Assembly: GCF_029946515.1 (NCBI RefSeq)
Contig: NZ_JARZHH010000001.1
Span: forward strand, 124,001 to 188,000
Reading direction: 5' to 3'
Source of the DNA: Polyangium sp. 6x1
GTDB lineage: Bacteria > Myxococcota_A > Polyangia > Polyangiales > Polyangiaceae
Length of the DNA: 64,000 nt
In this document: piece after piece, positions 19,885 through 28,847 of the stretch
How positions within the stretch are numbered: position 1 is the stretch's first letter
How the letters are laid out: each line of letters begins with the position of its first letter
Made by a program: the position numbers and the translations under genes
The notes under the pieces: generated by a model
Told to the model about the DNA's origin: nothing
Databases searched by the model: none
The model's input: the letters and a program-made list of their open reading frames with translations, nothing else

Positions 19885-21855
19885 TCACGGCGACAGGACC
19901 GGCAGGACGATTGCCGAGGGCGCCTCGCGCGAGCGCGCGAGCGTCTGGGTGGCGGCGACGAAATCGGACTCCTTCGCCGCAAAAATGCTGTCCACGTAGC
20001 GCTGCGGATTGCGATCGATGACCGGGAACCAGGTGCTCTGCACCTGCACCATGATCCGGTGCCCTTTGCGGAACGTGTGGGCGCGGGTCTCGAGGTCGAT
20101 GGCATAACGCAGCACCTTGCCGGACGGGATGGGCGCGGGCTTTTTGAAGCTGTCGCGGAAGCGCCCGCGCAGGACCCTGCTCGCGACCATGAGCTGATAG
20201 CCGCGCATGTCGGCGGCCGGCTCGGCGTTTTTTTCATCGTCCGCCTGCGCCTCGGGCGGAGGCTTCGGATCGCCCTCCGGGTAGACGTCGATGAGCTTCA
20301 CGATCCAGTCGCTGTCCGTGCCCGACGTCGACGCGAAGAGCTCGGCGACGATATCGCCGGCCACCGTGAGATCCGCGTCGAGCGGGTCCGTCGAGAAGGT
20401 CAGCACATCGGGCCGGTGATCGACGAAGCGCTGGTCCTGCACCAGCCACGTCCGCCACTGGCTGCTGCCCGTGAGGAGCGGCTGGATCGGGCGAGGGACA
20501 AAGGGCACCGGGTTCTGCGGATCGGAGACGTAGCTGTCGGCGGCGCCCCGGCCCGTCTCCGTGGGCGGCTCGAACGACAAGGCCCGGCCCGCGCGCAGGT
20601 AGAGCTTTCTTTTGGTGACGCCGGCCTCGGGCGGCCAGCGATCGAAGGTGCGCCAGCGGTTCGTGCCGGTCTCGAAGATCGTCGCCTCGGGCTGGTCCTC
20701 GATGGGTTTGTCGTGGAGCCAGTGGGCGAGCCAGGGGACCACGATTTTGTCCCGGTAATGCACGCCGGTTTCGCTGCCGAAATCCACGGGTCCGAGCTTG
20801 CGCCCGGGGCTGCCCCATCCGCCGTGGTTCCAGGGGCCCACCACGAGGTGGTTCTTGCGCGCGGCGTCGCTCTTCTCCAGCGTCGCGTAGATGCCGAAGG
20901 GCCCGTAAAAATCCTCCTGATCCCACCAGCCCGCGACGTTGAGGATGGGGATCGTCGCCTTGCGCAGGTGCGACACGATCGCGCGCCGCTCGAGAAACGC
21001 GTCCAGGTTCGGGTGCGCGACGAAATCGTTCCAGGTCGGCATCTTGCCGTGGAAATGGCGCGCGTCGGCGTTGGCGAGCGGCCCGAGGTCGAGGAAAAAA
21101 TCGTAGAGATCGGAGCGGCCGTACGAGAAGACCGAGTTCGCCTCCTTGCTCGTCTCCATCCTGGCGACGTACTCGAAGCCGTAGGCCAGCCGGAATGCGC
21201 CGTTGTGGCGGAAGTCGTCGCCGGTGAACTCGTCGGCGGGAGAGGCCTCCTCGATGATCGCTCGCAATGCGGGGTGCGGCTCGAGCAGGGCCATGGTGGC
21301 CGTCCAGGCGAGGTACGAGGTGCCCATCATCCCCACGCGGCCATTGTTGCCGGGCACGTTCTTCACGAGCCATTCGATGGAGTCGTGCGCGTCGGTGGCG
21401 TCGTCCACGCCGCGCGGGTCGGCCGGATCGTGCGGCGGCGGGGTGATGACGAACGTCCCCTCGGAGCCGAAGCGCCCGCGGCAGTTCTGGGCCGCGATGA
21501 TGTAGCCGTCCGCGCGGAGCGCGTTTACCCCGGGGTTGTCCAGGTCAGAGGGGTCCTCGGGGATGCCATAAGGCGAGCGCATGAAAAGCACGGGCAATGG
21601 CTTCTTCGCGTCGACGGGCGAGAAGATCGCCGTCTCGAGCTTCACCCCGTCGCGCATGGGGACCATCGCCTTCGTCATCGTGAAAGCGGGGAGCCTGGGC
21701 GCAGGCGCGGGCGCGGGTTGGTCGGCCCGGGCGGGCGTGGGGGGGTTTTCCGCGGGCTTCGCGCTGGAGGGCGGAGGGGCGCACGCGCACGCGAGCGCGA
21801 GGAGCGGGGCGAGGAGGGCGGCGGCTTGGCGCACGGGCGAAGCGTAGCATGTCAT
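19885..21855 (-). CDS. CocE/NonD-family hydrolase (X-Pro dipeptidyl-peptidase-like), lipoprotein
   Basis: 656 aa alpha/beta hydrolase. ATG 21855 has AGGTGG at good distance; ATG 21861 would overlap the ribosome site. The signal peptide LLAPLLALACAC suggests lipidation, followed by a Pro/Ala-rich spacer. Catalytic elements are nucleophile GMMGTSYLAW, acid GWWDQEDFYGPF and histidine VVGPWNHGGWG. The C-terminal jelly-roll fits the X-Pro peptidase C domain (residues ~400-650). CocE-type enzymes cleave esters such as cocaine, amides or dipeptides; the substrate here is unknown. Followed by a P450 gene 36 bases downstream. Confidence 0.88.
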   Translation of the reverse strand: MTCYASPVRQAAALLAPLLALACACAPPPSSAKPAENPPTPARADQPAPAPAPRLPAFTMTKAMVPMRDGVKLETAIFSPVDAKKPLPVLFMRSPYGIPEDPSDLDNPGVNALRADGYIIAAQNCRGRFGSEGTFVITPPPHDPADPRGVDDATDAHDSIEWLVKNVPGNNGRVGMMGTSYLAWTATMALLEPHPALRAIIEEASPADEFTGDDFRHNGAFRLAYGFEYVARMETSKEANSVFSYGRSDLYDFFLDLGPLANADARHFHGKMPTWNDFVAHPNLDAFLERRAIVSHLRKATIPILNVAGWWDQEDFYGPFGIYATLEKSDAARKNHLVVGPWNHGGWGSPGRKLGPVDFGSETGVHYRDKIVVPWLAHWLHDKPIEDQPEATIFETGTNRWRTFDRWPPEAGVTKRKLYLRAGRALSFEPPTETGRGAADSYVSDPQNPVPFVPRPIQPLLTGSSQWRTWLVQDQRFVDHRPDVLTFSTDPLDADLTVAGDIVAELFASTSGTDSDWIVKLIDVYPEGDPKPPPEAQADDEKNAEPAADMRGYQLMVASRVLRGRFRDSFKKPAPIPSGKVLRYAIDLETRAHTFRKGHRIMVQVQSTWFPVIDRNPQRYVDSIFAAKESDFVAATQTLARSREAPSAIVLPVLSP

Positions 21856-21892
21856 AGGCATCCACCTCGCCCTCGTCGCGGTTCGGCCGGGC

Positions 21893-21924
21893 GCTTGACC
21901 GGCGCGTGGCCATTCTGGTCAAGC
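21893..21924 (-). terminator. Inverted repeat over the plsC-like stop codon
   Basis: GCTTGACC (21893-21900) and GGTCAAGC (21917-21924) are perfect complements around 16 bases. The hairpin covers the stop of the acyltransferase gene and lies before the CocE-like gene. It lacks a U-run on the minus strand, so it may be a weak or Rho-assisted terminator. Confidence 0.35.
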
Positions 21925-22686
21925 AGCACGCGCGACGGGTGCAATCACGGGTTTGCCCCCCTCGGCGCGCATCGTCGCGAGCTCGGCCGCGTAGAGCTTT
22001 CGGAGCGATTCAATCTCGTCGGGAATGGTCTCGACGCTGAGCCCCACCATCGAACGCGGCGGGAGCACGCGGATTCGCACGTGGCCGGGGTCGGTGGTCC
22101 AGCGGTTCGGCGGATGTAAATCGAAGGCGCCTTCGATGACCACCGGGACGATGGGCGCGCCGCTGTCGAGGGCAAGAAAAAACGCGCCTTTCTTGAAGGG
22201 GAGCAACTCGTGGGTGCGAGCGCGTGTCCCTTCCGGCGAGATGAAGACCGTGAGCCGATTACGCTCCATGCGCTTGCAAGCCTTGGCCATCTGCTTTCGA
22301 CTGCGCGCGCTGTTGCGTCGGTCCAGAAAAACGAAACCACAGAGGTACATGGTGAAACCGAGGATCGGATAATAAAACATTTCCCGCTTGACCGCGGCGA
22401 CGCTCCCGCTCGGCATGATCGACGCGATGAGGAAAGAGTCGAGCAGCGACCCGTGGTTGAACGTCGCAATCTTCATCGTGTCCGAGGAGAGGTGCTCGGC
22501 GCCCTCGACCGAGACCGTGACCCGCGCGAGCCGTAGCATCGACTTCCCCCACGCCCGCACGATCCACGGTGACAACGTTCGCGAGAAGGCGCCGAACGTC
22601 AGGAGGGTGATCGTGGAGCCCACGATCCCGATCCCGATCCCACAGATCCAGCTCGCGAGGAGTTGCCAGAAACGCCGGACGCTCAT
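21919..22686 (-). CDS. 1-acyl-sn-glycerol-3-phosphate acyltransferase-like (PlsC family)
   Basis: 255 aa membrane-associated acyltransferase expected to transfer an acyl chain to lysophosphatidate or a similar acceptor. An N-terminal hydrophobic segment (WICGIGIGIVGSTITLLTFG) anchors it. Motif I is NHGSLLD (HX4D catalytic pair), motif II FLDRRN, motif III SPEGTRAR and motif IV IVPVVIEG. Length is typical of the family. A strong AGGAGG lies ~22 bases upstream of the ATG but is followed by an in-frame stop, so the ATG at 22686 is the only usable start. Not obviously linked to its neighbours. Confidence 0.88.
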   Translation of the reverse strand: MSVRRFWQLLASWICGIGIGIVGSTITLLTFGAFSRTLSPWIVRAWGKSMLRLARVTVSVEGAEHLSSDTMKIATFNHGSLLDSFLIASIMPSGSVAAVKREMFYYPILGFTMYLCGFVFLDRRNSARSRKQMAKACKRMERNRLTVFISPEGTRARTHELLPFKKGAFFLALDSGAPIVPVVIEGAFDLHPPNRWTTDPGHVRIRVLPPRSMVGLSVETIPDEIESLRKLYAAELATMRAEGGKPVIAPVARAA

Positions 22687-22918
22687 GCGCCTAGTCTTTC
22701 ACGCTCCTCCTAGAAACAGCAAGGCAAAACACGAACGAGCTCCGCACCGACGGCGAGATCGGCGCATTCGCCTTGAAATGAAGCCCGACGCGCGTCGACG
22801 GTGAATACGAAACACCATCCCCGCCGAGAAGACCGATCTCGCCATGGGACCGCAGGCGCTCATCGGGAGGGTCGCGCGGATCGCGGACGCGTCATCCGTC
22901 GTGTGATGCCTGGAAGGT

Positions 22919-24055
22919 TCAAACGTACATCGGCAATGTGACGTCGCTGGCCGCGCTCGCCGTCATCCGCTCGAACACGCCCGCGAGCGGGCGGGATGTG
23001 AGCGCTCGGTGCATCACGTTCCGGAGGGCGATCGCCGCGCGGGATCGCGGCGCGAAAAACGGGCCCATGTGGCGCGCGGTGGCCTGACAGCCGCGCGCGT
23101 AGCCCGCGATGGTGGCCTCGTAACGCGCGAAGGCCCGCGCGTGATCGACCTCTCTCGCGAGCTCGCCAGCGAGCACATACGCAGCGACGACGGCGACGCC
23201 CGTGCCCTGGCCCCCGATGGTGGCGCCGTAGCCCGCGTCGCCGAGGAGGACGACGCGGCCACGCGACAGCCTGTCGACGTCGACGCGACTGATGGTGTCG
23301 GTGTAGAGGTCGCTCGCGCCGTCGAGGTACGGGAGCAGCCGCGGCATTTCCCAGCCCATGCCAGTGAATCGCGTGCGGAGCGGCTCGTTCGAGGGGGTGA
23401 AGACGAGCATGACGACGGCCTCCTCCACATTCCGCGTGCTGCTGACGAGGACGGCCCTCCCGGGCTCGCTGTAGACGAGGCCCCTCCGCTCGAGGCCGAG
23501 GAGGTTCGGCATGCGGAAGGTGGCGACGGAGTACCCGTGGTGGCGCACGTAGCGGCGCTCCTCGCCGAACGCGAGCGCGCGGACGCGCGAGTGGAGGCCG
23601 TCGGCGCCGACGACGAGATCGAAGCGGCGCGGCCGTTCGCGCTCGAAGGTGACGTCGACGCCCCCGCCATCCTGCGAGATCGAGGCAATCGAGTCGCCGA
23701 AGACGTATTCGACGCCATCGCGGCTTTTCTGGAACAACACGTCGACGAGATCGCCTCGCTCGATTTCGAGCTCGCCGCTCGCGAAGGATGGCGGCAACGT
23801 GAAGACGACACGACCCCTCGCGTCGACGAATTGCAGCGCGCCCATGTGCGTTCGCCGCTCCGCGAGCGCCTCGAAGACGCCCATCTCGCGCAGGACGCGC
23901 ATGTGCACGGGGCCGCGGAAATCGACGGCTTGCCCGCCGCGCCGCAGGGCGGGGGCGCGCTCGACGACGGTCACGGAAAAACCCGCGCGGGCGAGCCGGC
24001 ACGCGAGCGCGGGGCCGGCGATACCTGCGCCGGAGACGAGGATGCTACGAGCCAT
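22919..24055 (-). CDS. FAD-dependent monooxygenase (UbiH/TetX-like group)
   Basis: 378 aa. ATG 24055 follows AGGAGGT. N-terminal ILVSGAGIAGPALACRLARA binds the FAD ADP part, the DG motif is VVGADGLHSRVRAL, and GRVVLLGDAGYGATIGGQG is the second FAD motif. The length and motif set match small single-domain flavin monooxygenases such as TetX-like and UbiH-like enzymes. The open frame continues upstream to 25126, but that is antisense to the GntR-TetR regulator. It is divergent from that regulator with a 10-bp inverted repeat between, so substrate-induced expression is likely. Confidence 0.88.
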   Translation of the reverse strand: MARSILVSGAGIAGPALACRLARAGFSVTVVERAPALRRGGQAVDFRGPVHMRVLREMGVFEALAERRTHMGALQFVDARGRVVFTLPPSFASGELEIERGDLVDVLFQKSRDGVEYVFGDSIASISQDGGGVDVTFERERPRRFDLVVGADGLHSRVRALAFGEERRYVRHHGYSVATFRMPNLLGLERRGLVYSEPGRAVLVSSTRNVEEAVVMLVFTPSNEPLRTRFTGMGWEMPRLLPYLDGASDLYTDTISRVDVDRLSRGRVVLLGDAGYGATIGGQGTGVAVVAAYVLAGELAREVDHARAFARYEATIAGYARGCQATARHMGPFFAPRSRAAIALRNVMHRALTSRPLAGVFERMTASAASDVTLPMYV

Positions 24056-24102
24056 GGGACCTCCTCGCGTGCGAGGCACGCCGAGCCGCGCGCACCACAC
24101 GC

Positions 24103-24129
24103 GGAGCTGCGTGCACTGTACGCAGCTCC
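24103..24129. promoter_or_regulatory. Operator candidate between FAD monooxygenase and GntR-TetR regulator
   Basis: Perfect 10-bp inverted repeat: GGAGCTGCGT (24103-24112) and ACGCAGCTCC (24120-24129), spacer GCACTGT. It lies in the 132-base divergent gap. A partial half-like sequence (CTAGTACAGAG) sits immediately before the regulator's start. Confidence 0.6.
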
Positions 24130-24187
24130 GTAAGATCGTCGAATGAATCCTCTGCAATTCGCAAAAATTCTGTGCTAGTACAGAGTG

Positions 24188-25156
24188 ATGGATCGCGGGG
24201 GAGCCTCGCAGCGAATCGTGGCGGAGCTCAAGCGGCAGGTGGCGACTGGCGCCCTCCCGCCGGGCGCGCGTGCGCCGTCGACGCGGGCGGTGAGCCGGCG
24301 CTTCCGGGTGGCGCACGCGACGGCCGCGAAGGCGCTTGCAGCGCTGTGCCAGGAGGGTGTGCTCCTCGCGAAGCCGCGGGTCGGCCACGTCGTCGCGCCG
24401 CGGGAGGCCCCGGCGGAAGAGGGCCTCGGCCGGGCGAGGATCGTGCGGGCGGCGATGGCGATCGCGGACGCACAGGGAGTCGACGCCCTGTCGATGCGCG
24501 CGGTCGCGGCGGTGCTGTCGGCGCCGCCGATGTCGCTCTATCGCCACGTACAGAGCAAGGCCGAGCTCATCGCCGCAATGGTCAACGCAGCGTTCGGCGA
24601 GCTCGAGCTGCCGCCGCCCGCGCGCTCGTGGCGCGAGGGCCTCGAGGTCTCCGCGCGTGGGCTCTGGACGCTCTACCAGCGCCACCCCTGGCTCGCCCAC
24701 GTGATGACGGTGACGCGCCCGCTCACCCAGCCGAACGTGGTCGCGTTCGCGGACTGGATCTTCCAGGCGCTCGAGGGATCGGGCGTCGACGCACGCGGGC
24801 GCCTCGAGCTCCACCTGCTCGTCTTCAGCTACGTGCGCGGCGTCGGTGTCGATCTCGAGGCCGAGCGGCGCGCCGAGGCCGAGAGCGGCGTCGACGGGGA
24901 GCACTGGAACGAGGCGCAGGCGCCCGTGTTCGCCGAGCTCGCGAGGTCGGCCCGCCACGCGAGCTTCTCGTCGGTGCTTCGGGATCTCGGGGAAGGCTAC
25001 GACCTGAATCTCGACGCGCTGTTCGAGAGCGGCCTCGCGGCGCTCCTCGACGGCATCGAGCAACGGCTCCCCGCGCGGCCGGCTAGCACGTCGCGTGTTG
25101 GCACATGCACAAAACTTGCAGGGCAAGAGCCGTCGATGTTAGGACGCCCCGGATGA
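24188..25156 (+). CDS. Transcriptional regulator with fused GntR-type and TetR-type DNA-binding domains
   Basis: 322 aa. Residues ~8-72 form a winged helix of GntR type (RIVAELKRQVATGALPPGAR, ALAALCQEGVLLAKPR). Residues ~85-135 form a complete TetR HTH (IVRAAMAIADAQGVDALSMR, LYRHVQSKAELI). A TetR_C-like effector domain follows. It is divergent from an FAD monooxygenase with an inverted repeat between. GTG at 24185 or ATG at 24188 are both possible. The last ~25 residues are atypical, and the stop overlaps the next kinase start (ATGA at 25153-25156), which would couple the two translationally. Confidence 0.85.
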   Translation: MDRGGASQRIVAELKRQVATGALPPGARAPSTRAVSRRFRVAHATAAKALAALCQEGVLLAKPRVGHVVAPREAPAEEGLGRARIVRAAMAIADAQGVDALSMRAVAAVLSAPPMSLYRHVQSKAELIAAMVNAAFGELELPPPARSWREGLEVSARGLWTLYQRHPWLAHVMTVTRPLTQPNVVAFADWIFQALEGSGVDARGRLELHLLVFSYVRGVGVDLEAERRAEAESGVDGEHWNEAQAPVFAELARSARHASFSSVLRDLGEGYDLNLDALFESGLAALLDGIEQRLPARPASTSRVGTCTKLAGQEPSMLGRPG

Positions 25157-26589
25157 AAGCCGGGGATCGACTCGGAGACAAATACCGCCTAGTGCGCCAG
25201 CTTGGCGCGGGTACCATGGGTGTCGTCTGGGAAGCAATGCACGAGACCACCCAGCGTCGCGTGGCCATCAAGCTGCTCGCCCAGCCCTCCGAGGACCTCC
25301 GGCACCGCCTGCTCCGCGAGGCTCGCATTTGCGGCGCCATTGCGCACCGAAACGTCATTGAAGTTTACGACACCGGGGCGACGCACGAGGGGGAGCCCTA
25401 CCTCGTGATGCAGCTCCTCTCCGGCGAAACGCTCGCCGAGTTGCTTCGTCGGCAGCGTCGGCTTTCGCAGCCTCTCGCCGCTCAGATCGGGCGTGACATC
25501 GCCCGCGCCCTTGCTGCTGCACACGCCGTGAACGTCATTCATCGGGACCTCAAGCCTGCCAATGTATTTCTTCATCAGGAGGCCGGGGTCGACGGGCTCG
25601 TCGTGAAGGTGCTCGACTTCGGAGTCGCGAAGAACCTCGCGGCGAAAGAATTACTCGTGACGGCCGTCGGCGGCGCCGTCGGGTCCCCAGCATACATGAG
25701 CCCGGAAGCCATCAGGGGGGCGCTTGATCTCGACGCTCGCACCGACATCTGGTCGCTGGGCGTGGTGCTCTCCGAGATGCTGACGGGCACGAGACCCTTC
25801 CCCGGCGGTGGACAAGAACTGCTCATTCGTATCCTCAGCGGCCCAATTCCTCGTCTGTCCCAGACCGTGCGCCACATCAATGCGGAGCTCGACGATATCG
25901 TGGCGATGTGCCTCGAGCGCGACCGTGCCAAGCGTATTGCATCGGCCGCGGTGGTCGAACGCCTGCTCCAGGCCCACGTCGGACCCGATGAGGGCTCACG
26001 TATTCCCGTGGGGTTGCTGGAGCGGGCGATGGCGGGTTCGTCGCCCGATCTCGGCAGCGTGGCGCCGGCCGTGCCGCAACTGGCGCCGGCCACTGCGCCA
26101 GTGATCCGGAGTGCTCCGCCGATGCCCGACTCGACGATGCGGTTGAATGGTCCCGCTCCGGCGCAGACGCCAATGGCTGCCATGCAGCCGTGGATGGCCG
26201 CGGGCGCTGCCGTGGATGCCACCGCGCCGCTGCCGCCCTCGTCTCGGCAGCAGCCCCACGTGGGTAAAGCCGGGACCCTGATCATAGGTCTCGAGACATC
26301 GAGGCCGGCGACGGGGCCCCGGGGAACCGAGCGCATGATCGACAGTCGAGCCGTGCTGGCGCAGGCAGCCTCCCGACCACTCCCGGCCCCGTCGCTCCCG
26401 CCTACGAATTCAAATACGCCGGTCTCGCCACCTGCCAAGCGGAAGGTCAAGCGCACCCCAATGCTTGGAATCGTCGTGGGCGCAATCGTGATCATGGGGC
26501 TCGCAATCAGCCTGATCGTGGTCCTGACCAAACGCCCCGTTGAATCCCGGTCACAAGACGCACCAGCAGCATTACGGTTGTCACCGTAG
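25153..26589 (+). CDS. Ser/Thr protein kinase A of the kinase/GTPase block
   Basis: 478 aa; starts MKAGDRLGDKYRLVRQ at ATG 25153. Kinase domain ~10-265: GAGTMGVVWEA, VAIKLL, HRDLKPANVFL, LDFGVAKN, GSPAYMSPE, DIWSLGVVL. A Pro/Ala/Met-rich linker follows, then a single membrane helix at the C-terminus (MLGIVVGAIVIMGLAISLIV) with only ~20 residues outside, so there is no visible extracellular sensor. It is closely similar to the kinases at 26757, 31813 and 33485, which suggests tandem duplication. Its start overlaps the stop of the GntR-TetR gene. Confidence 0.92.
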   Translation: MKAGDRLGDKYRLVRQLGAGTMGVVWEAMHETTQRRVAIKLLAQPSEDLRHRLLREARICGAIAHRNVIEVYDTGATHEGEPYLVMQLLSGETLAELLRRQRRLSQPLAAQIGRDIARALAAAHAVNVIHRDLKPANVFLHQEAGVDGLVVKVLDFGVAKNLAAKELLVTAVGGAVGSPAYMSPEAIRGALDLDARTDIWSLGVVLSEMLTGTRPFPGGGQELLIRILSGPIPRLSQTVRHINAELDDIVAMCLERDRAKRIASAAVVERLLQAHVGPDEGSRIPVGLLERAMAGSSPDLGSVAPAVPQLAPATAPVIRSAPPMPDSTMRLNGPAPAQTPMAAMQPWMAAGAAVDATAPLPPSSRQQPHVGKAGTLIIGLETSRPATGPRGTERMIDSRAVLAQAASRPLPAPSLPPTNSNTPVSPPAKRKVKRTPMLGIVVGAIVIMGLAISLIVVLTKRPVESRSQDAPAALRLSP

Positions 26590-26756
26590 CACTATACCGT
26601 ACAGTTGGGCCGTCACGTGGGATCGCTGAACGTGCGACCAGAGCAATCTCCGATCGTCACGTGAGACTCGCGCAGACATGGTGGTTCGTGAGCGGAGCAC
26701 GGCGGCAAACAAAATTCTTGTGACACCGCTCGCTTTCATGGAATGCTTGCGGGACC

Positions 26757-28739
26757 ATGAAATCGGGGGATCTCCTCGGCGGTAAGTACCGGCTCGAACA
26801 GGCGATCGGCCAGGGCGCGATGGGCGCCGTGTGGGCGGCGTTCGATCACGCGACGAACCGCAAGGTCGCGCTCAAGCTGATCTTGCCGCAGCAGAAGGAG
26901 CACCTGACGAACGACCTGCGCCAACGCCTCCTGCGCGAGGCGCGGGCATGCGGGAAGCTGCGCCACCGGAACATCGTCCAGATCTTCGACGTCGGCGAGA
27001 CGCCGCAGGGCGAGCCCTTCCTCGTCCTCGAGCTCTTGCAGGGCCAAACCCTCGGCGAGCTGCTCAAGGAGAAGCGGCGCATCGAGCCTGCGATCGCGGC
27101 GCGCATCGCGGGTGAGGTCGCGAGTGGGCTGGCGGTCGCGCACGCCGCGCAGGTCATCCATCGTGATCTCAAGCCCGCGAACATCTTCCTCCACCGCGAG
27201 GAGGGCATGCCCGAGGGCACGTTCATCTCGAAGATCCTCGACTTCGGGGTGTGCAAGAACCTCGACTCGGTCGACAGCGTCGCGACGCAGACGGGCACGG
27301 CCGTGGGGTCACCCGCGTACATGAGCCCCGAGCAGGTGGGCATGCGCAAGGACCTCGACCACCGCACGGACATCTGGTCGCTCGGAATCGTGCTCTACGA
27401 GATGCTCACGGGAAGCCGTCCCTTCACGGGCTCGGTGCAGGACGTGATCCGTCACATCCTCATCACGCCCGTGCCGCCGCCTTCGGCGAAGGTGCGCGAC
27501 GTGCCGGCAGAGCTCGACGAGGTCGTGGCGCGTTGCACGGCGGCGAAGCGAGACGCGCGGTTCCCGAGCACGGACGAGCTGACGCGCACGCTCCTCACGA
27601 TCGCGGGGATGCCGCGGCCGATGACGCGCAAGGCGACGTTCACGGGGGTGGATCAACCGATTCCGCAGGCGTCGGGGCCCGAGCGAAAGCCAACGTTCAC
27701 GGGGGTGGAGCAGCCCGTCCCCCAACAGACGGGCCCACAACGAAAGCCGACGTTCACGGGCGTGGAGCAGCCGATCCCGTCGTCGATGGGGCCGCAGCGC
27801 ACGCCGACGTATACGCCGATGGACGTGACCGCGCCGCTGCCCGGCGCAGCTCCCCGCGCGGCGATGAGCTCGACGCCGGAGGAGGACGACGACAGCGAGC
27901 TCGCGGCGACGCTGCCGCTGCAGGGTCGGATGCTGATGGACATGCGGCGAGGCGCGCCGCCAGCAGGGCGCGGCGAGGACGCCTCGACGGGGACGCAGCT
28001 CTTGCAGCCGAACCAGCCCATCGCGTCTCCGGCGCCCGCGTGGAAGGAGGAGATGCAGCAGGCGATCGCGGCGCATCGGCAGTCCTACGCGGTGCTGGAA
28101 GGGGTGGTGCCGGAGCAGGCGGCGAACGGGCAGACGCAGATGCTCACGCCAGAGATCCAGGCGACGCTCGGGGGACGCGTGGATCACGCGGGGACGACGT
28201 CGGCCGCAGGCGCGCTCGCCCACGCGACGGGTGGATACCCGGCGCCGCCGATGCCGGTGATGGATCCGGCGGTGGCGGGGAGGCGCAAGCGTGGGAAGGG
28301 TGTGCTGTTCGGGGTGATGGGCGCGGGGGTGGCGGCGGCGATCGGGGTGGTTGGGTTGCTCGTGATGAGCGCGAGGGAGCCCGCTGCGACAGGGCAGCCG
28401 CCGAGCTCGCCGACGACAACCCCCGAGACGAAGGCGGAGGGAAGCAGCGCGGCAACAACGAAGGCGCCGGAGCCGACGCCCGAGACGGCTCCGGCAAAGG
28501 ATTCGGTTCCGCTACCTCCTGTGAAGGCGGAGGAGTTGAAGCCGGAGACGCCGCCAGCGTCGACAGCACAACCGGAAGCGCAACTTGTCGCTCCTCCCGT
28601 GCAAACGGCGACGGTGTCGGCGCCATCTCCGACGCCGAAGCCCACGTATCAGGCGCCGGCATCGAAGCCGACGGGGCTGACGCAGAAGGCAAAGACGCCC
28701 GTTTGCACGGGTGTGGGGCTCTTCAAGAAGTGCAAGTGA
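26757..28739 (+). CDS. Ser/Thr protein kinase B with threonine-rich tandem repeats
   Basis: 660 aa. Kinase domain ~8-270: GQGAMGAVWAA, VALKLIL, HRDLKPANIFL, LDFGVCKN, GSPAYMSPEQ, DIWSLGIVLY. Directly after it lie three near-identical 19-residue repeats, core K(A/P)TFTGV(D/E)QP, plus a degenerate fourth (residues ~292-355), each with two threonines. A membrane helix (LFGVMGAGVAAAIGVVGLLV, ~residue 520) is followed by an outer Pro/Thr-rich tail ending in a short Cys pair (TPVCTGVGLFKKCK). A perfect hairpin overlaps the stop. The repeated threonines are good autophosphorylation or FHA-docking candidates; that is inference. Confidence 0.92.
   Translation: MKSGDLLGGKYRLEQAIGQGAMGAVWAAFDHATNRKVALKLILPQQKEHLTNDLRQRLLREARACGKLRHRNIVQIFDVGETPQGEPFLVLELLQGQTLGELLKEKRRIEPAIAARIAGEVASGLAVAHAAQVIHRDLKPANIFLHREEGMPEGTFISKILDFGVCKNLDSVDSVATQTGTAVGSPAYMSPEQVGMRKDLDHRTDIWSLGIVLYEMLTGSRPFTGSVQDVIRHILITPVPPPSAKVRDVPAELDEVVARCTAAKRDARFPSTDELTRTLLTIAGMPRPMTRKATFTGVDQPIPQASGPERKPTFTGVEQPVPQQTGPQRKPTFTGVEQPIPSSMGPQRTPTYTPMDVTAPLPGAAPRAAMSSTPEEDDDSELAATLPLQGRMLMDMRRGAPPAGRGEDASTGTQLLQPNQPIASPAPAWKEEMQQAIAAHRQSYAVLEGVVPEQAANGQTQMLTPEIQATLGGRVDHAGTTSAAGALAHATGGYPAPPMPVMDPAVAGRRKRGKGVLFGVMGAGVAAAIGVVGLLVMSAREPAATGQPPSSPTTTPETKAEGSSAATTKAPEPTPETAPAKDSVPLPPVKAEELKPETPPASTAQPEAQLVAPPVQTATVSAPSPTPKPTYQAPASKPTGLTQKAKTPVCTGVGLFKKCK
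27630..27800 (+). repeat. Three 57-bp in-frame tandem repeats in kinase B
   Basis: Units 27630-27686, 27687-27743 and 27744-27800 encode 19 residues each, sharing TFTGV(D/E)QP and GP(E/Q)R. A degraded fourth unit (TPTYTPMD) follows. Units 2 and 3 are most alike in DNA. Confidence 0.85.
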
Positions 28740-28753
28740 AGCCGACACTTGCA
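28731..28753 (+). terminator. Hairpin at the end of kinase B
   Basis: TGCAAGTG (28731-28738) pairs perfectly with CACTTGCA (28746-28753) around 7 bases, overlapping the stop codon. T-rich stretches (GTTTTTG, GGTTTTTTAA) follow within 40 bases. This is consistent with an intrinsic terminator, possibly bidirectional because the next gene converges on it. Confidence 0.55.
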
Positions 28754-28847
28754 ACGTGGTGTTTTTGCGTTTCTTCGGTTTTTTAATGGCCAGTGCAGCA
28801 GGAACGCTTGTACCGGTTTCCCGCGCCGCTGTGAGGAATCGTCGCGA

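Noticed and set aside
19024-22119. 1031-codon open frame on the plus strand
   Set aside because: It is antisense to the CocE-like and P450 genes, which have intact motifs. Its composition (Arg/His/Glu-rich, no domain) is typical of shadow frames in 70% GC DNA.
25098-25120. TGGCAC...TTGC resembling a sigma-54 promoter before kinase A
   Set aside because: Spacing between GG and GC is 16 bases instead of 10, so it cannot serve as a -24/-12 promoter. Similar weak matches before kinases B and C also fail on spacing.
24056-25126. Upstream extension of the FAD monooxygenase frame
   Set aside because: It is antisense to the GntR-TetR gene, and the ATG at 24055 has a strong ribosome site and begins the Rossmann motif at once.
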